Assembly: GCF_009832865.1 (NCBI RefSeq)
Contig: NZ_CP047130.1
Span: 62,001-126,000, forward strand
Direction: 5' to 3'
DNA length: 64,000 nucleotides
DNA from: Colwellia sp. 20A7
GTDB lineage: Bacteria; Pseudomonadota; Gammaproteobacteria; Enterobacterales; Alteromonadaceae
The notes beneath the pieces were generated by a model, which was given only the letters and a program-made list of their open reading frames with translations, had not been told where the DNA came from and did no database searches. Each line of letters begins with the position of its first letter. Positions within the stretch are counted from its first letter, which is position 1. The translations under genes were made by a program, and so were the position numbers. Shown here piece after piece: positions 62,490-64,000 of the stretch.

Positions 62490-63658
62490 TAATAGTTAAC
62501 TTTGAATTGTGGACGAGGTAAAATATAGTCCCTATATTGATTAGGGTTTCCTGTTTTACCGTCTTCAGCTGCCTTAACTATGTTGTACATTTCTCTTGAA
62601 TTTACGTAGTGTAATACGTAGTTCGTGCCATCGTTATAAGTGTTTTCTAAGTAACTAAACATATCATCAATAGGTTTACCTAGCAAAACGTCCATATCCT
62701 TTTCCTGAGTACCGTGAGTGTGTAATTTTATAAAACGCCACTCAGGTCGCCCTTCAACATGAATATTAGATTTTACCCATAAATCAACACGATCATTGGT
62801 CGGCTCCATACCGCTTCTTAAATCAGAATTTTCTATTTGCGGGAAAATACCTTTTTTAAGTTTTTTCCAGTTCAGCATTAAAGGGCCATTAATTAATAAT
62901 AAATCACCCCAAGGTTTTTGCTTAACTTTAGCTGTTACACCCGTGTTATGTGAATTCGGTGCTAAAGGATCATCTTTAGCATAATAAATACTATTAATTG
63001 TAGAAGGTTGTGTTGGATGAGGAGCAGAAGGGAAGGTAAAATCGGCATAGCAGCCAGTTTCTTTTAATATTAAAAGCTCATTATTAATACCACAATTATT
63101 GCCTGTAGGGTCACAATTGTCTAAAGCCCAATTACCATGAATGAATGCATAGACTAACTCACCTGTTTCAGGATCCTTACTTAATGCACCATGGTCATTA
63201 TGCAATGTTTCGCAGAAGGTCGTTAACAAATTACGTAAGTTATCTTCAGTATCGTTATGATGATGCAAGTGTAATTCAATTTCACCAAAGCCTTGCTTAC
63301 AAAGATCTGCAATCTTGTTTAAATGTTCGTAACGATACTCTTCTTCTGGGTAAAAGAAAGTGTGCTGTGGATAAAAACCATCAGCATCTTGATGTTTTTT
63401 TGCCATTTTAGGGTAATCATTTAACCAGCGATCAACACGTGATCTTTCAACTTCTATATCATTTGGTTTGCCCCATTGAGGTTCATAATGGTCAACAATT
63501 GAAAAAAGTAAATGAATTGGTTCATTTGGTTTTTTATTACGTTTACCATATTGGCTTACGTATTGAGGCATCCAATTGAGCATGTTTTTTTTCTTTAGAA
63601 TGAAAAGAAAAGCGGCAATACCACAAAAAGAAAGAAGTAACAGGGTTAAAATAAGCAT
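62489..63658 (-). CDS. membrane-anchored polysaccharide-deacetylase-like protein of unknown substrate
   Basis: From the ATG at 63658 the product has 389 residues. One N-terminal membrane segment (MLILTLLLLSFCGIAAFLFIL) is followed by a domain with LFSIVDHYEPQWG, GEIELHLHHHNDTEDNL, AFIHGNWALDNCDPTG and FIKLHTHGTQEKDMD. The spacing of Asp and His groups resembles the NodB barrel, so metal-dependent deacetylase chemistry is likely, but the TFDDG motif is absent. The upstream frame to 63679 is possible. The chosen ATG overlaps the stop of the glycosyltransferase gene (TAATG) and makes the better start. Confidence 0.75.
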   Translation of the reverse strand: MLILTLLLLSFCGIAAFLFILKKKNMLNWMPQYVSQYGKRNKKPNEPIHLLFSIVDHYEPQWGKPNDIEVERSRVDRWLNDYPKMAKKHQDADGFYPQHTFFYPEEEYRYEHLNKIADLCKQGFGEIELHLHHHNDTEDNLRNLLTTFCETLHNDHGALSKDPETGELVYAFIHGNWALDNCDPTGNNCGINNELLILKETGCYADFTFPSAPHPTQPSTINSIYYAKDDPLAPNSHNTGVTAKVKQKPWGDLLLINGPLMLNWKKLKKGIFPQIENSDLRSGMEPTNDRVDLWVKSNIHVEGRPEWRFIKLHTHGTQEKDMDVLLGKPIDDMFSYLENTYNDGTNYVLHYVNSREMYNIVKAAEDGKTGNPNQYRDYILPRPQFKVNY

Positions 63659-64000
63659 TATCGAGAAGTCCTTTGCCAACTGCCTTGAACATTAGAATTA
63701 AAATAACGAATAAACCCACGCATTAAGGCTACATTCATCGATACAAAGAAAGCGATTAATGAAGCTAGTGTGTTTATTGCTATATCTTGTTTTTGTTTTT
63801 TTATACCCCAATAAGCTACCCAATAAAATGCAATTTGGCCAAGCATTGATAGCTGATAAAAGGGTTCTGAGAGTAAAACTATATTAGAAATGAATGCAAT
63901 TACCATAAAATGAGGGACGAACCAGCGGCATACTTTATGACTTAAATAGGCGATAAAACGCCAACCTAATAAAGGATTTAATGCCCATCGCATTTTGAAA
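63658..64000 (-). CDS. glycosyltransferase C-terminal part (5' end outside window)
   Basis: The frame is open through the right window edge; KMRWALNPLLGWRFIAYLSHKVCRWFVPHF is in the usual place before the last membrane helices of a processive family-2 glycosyltransferase. Three hydrophobic segments follow (about 28-48, 50-66 and 75-95 of the visible part). The catalytic domain is outside the window, so the family call rests on this tail only. It is the first seen gene of the leftward set with the two deacetylase-type genes. Confidence 0.65.
   Translation of the reverse strand, partial: FKMRWALNPLLGWRFIAYLSHKVCRWFVPHFMVIAFISNIVLLSEPFYQLSMLGQIAFYWVAYWGIKKQKQDIAINTLASLIAFFVSMNVALMRGFIRYFNSNVQGSWQRTSR

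Overview
The window is a low-GC gammaproteobacterial chromosome segment. The gene content and order (hemCDX divergent from cyaY-lptM-dapF-DUF484-HAD-uvrD, an XrtA/PEP-CTERM exopolysaccharide cluster, AT-rich codon use) fit a marine Alteromonadales bacterium of the Colwellia/Thalassotalea kind. This placement is an inference from gene order and composition, not from a marker-gene match.

Layout. (1) 1-11.2 kb is ordinary core chromosome: tetrapyrrole synthesis (hemX partial, hemD, hemC), cyaY, lptM, dapF, DUF484, a HAD hydrolase, uvrD with a LexA-like box, a double-receiver/degenerate-GGDEF protein and a secreted M28 peptidase ending at a strong terminator. (2) 11.56-45.65 kb looks like one 34-kb integrated island. 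It sits in a host tRNA-Arg(CCG) gene: the 3' half of that gene lies at 11528-11563 and the 5' half at 45647-45687, with an 11-bp core shared by both ends. An intact tRNA-Arg(CCG) at 45517-45593, inside the right end, appears to replace the broken gene. (3) 45.7-50.1 kb carries an RND efflux pair. (4) 50.1-64 kb is an XrtA/PEP-CTERM-type polysaccharide locus: PrsK/PrsR two-component pair, ATPase, outer-membrane beta-barrel, tyrosine kinase, chain-length protein, export lipoprotein, sugar transferase, two deacetylase-type proteins and the end of a glycosyltransferase. The exosortase itself is outside the window.

Island cargo, left to right. An eight-gene leftward operon (21.3 to 12.6 kb) encodes a MotA/TolQ/ExbB-type channel, a MotB/OmpA-type stator with the membrane aspartate, a large inner-membrane protein and five exported or membrane-anchored proteins, two of them paralogues of each other. 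I do not recognise it as a named system, and it is the best candidate for something undescribed. Next is a translationally coupled block of a 48-aa protein, a 200-aa protein and two very large tyrosine recombinases (772 and 1051 aa). Then come a decayed HigB with HigA, a phage-type integrase/excisionase/Cro module with palindromic operators, a WYL regulator, a complete type I-F CRISPR-Cas operon (cas1, cas2-3, csy1-4) and an array of 70 repeats and 69 spacers.

How it fits together. The island combines mobility genes (three tyrosine recombinases), adaptive immunity (I-F) and a proton-channel envelope operon, and repairs the tRNA it interrupts. The array has several pairs of near-identical spacers, one repeat mutated at the expected Csy4 cleavage nucleotide, and one spacer that reads as an intrinsic terminator. 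Everything functional stated here is read from motifs by eye; no database search was run.
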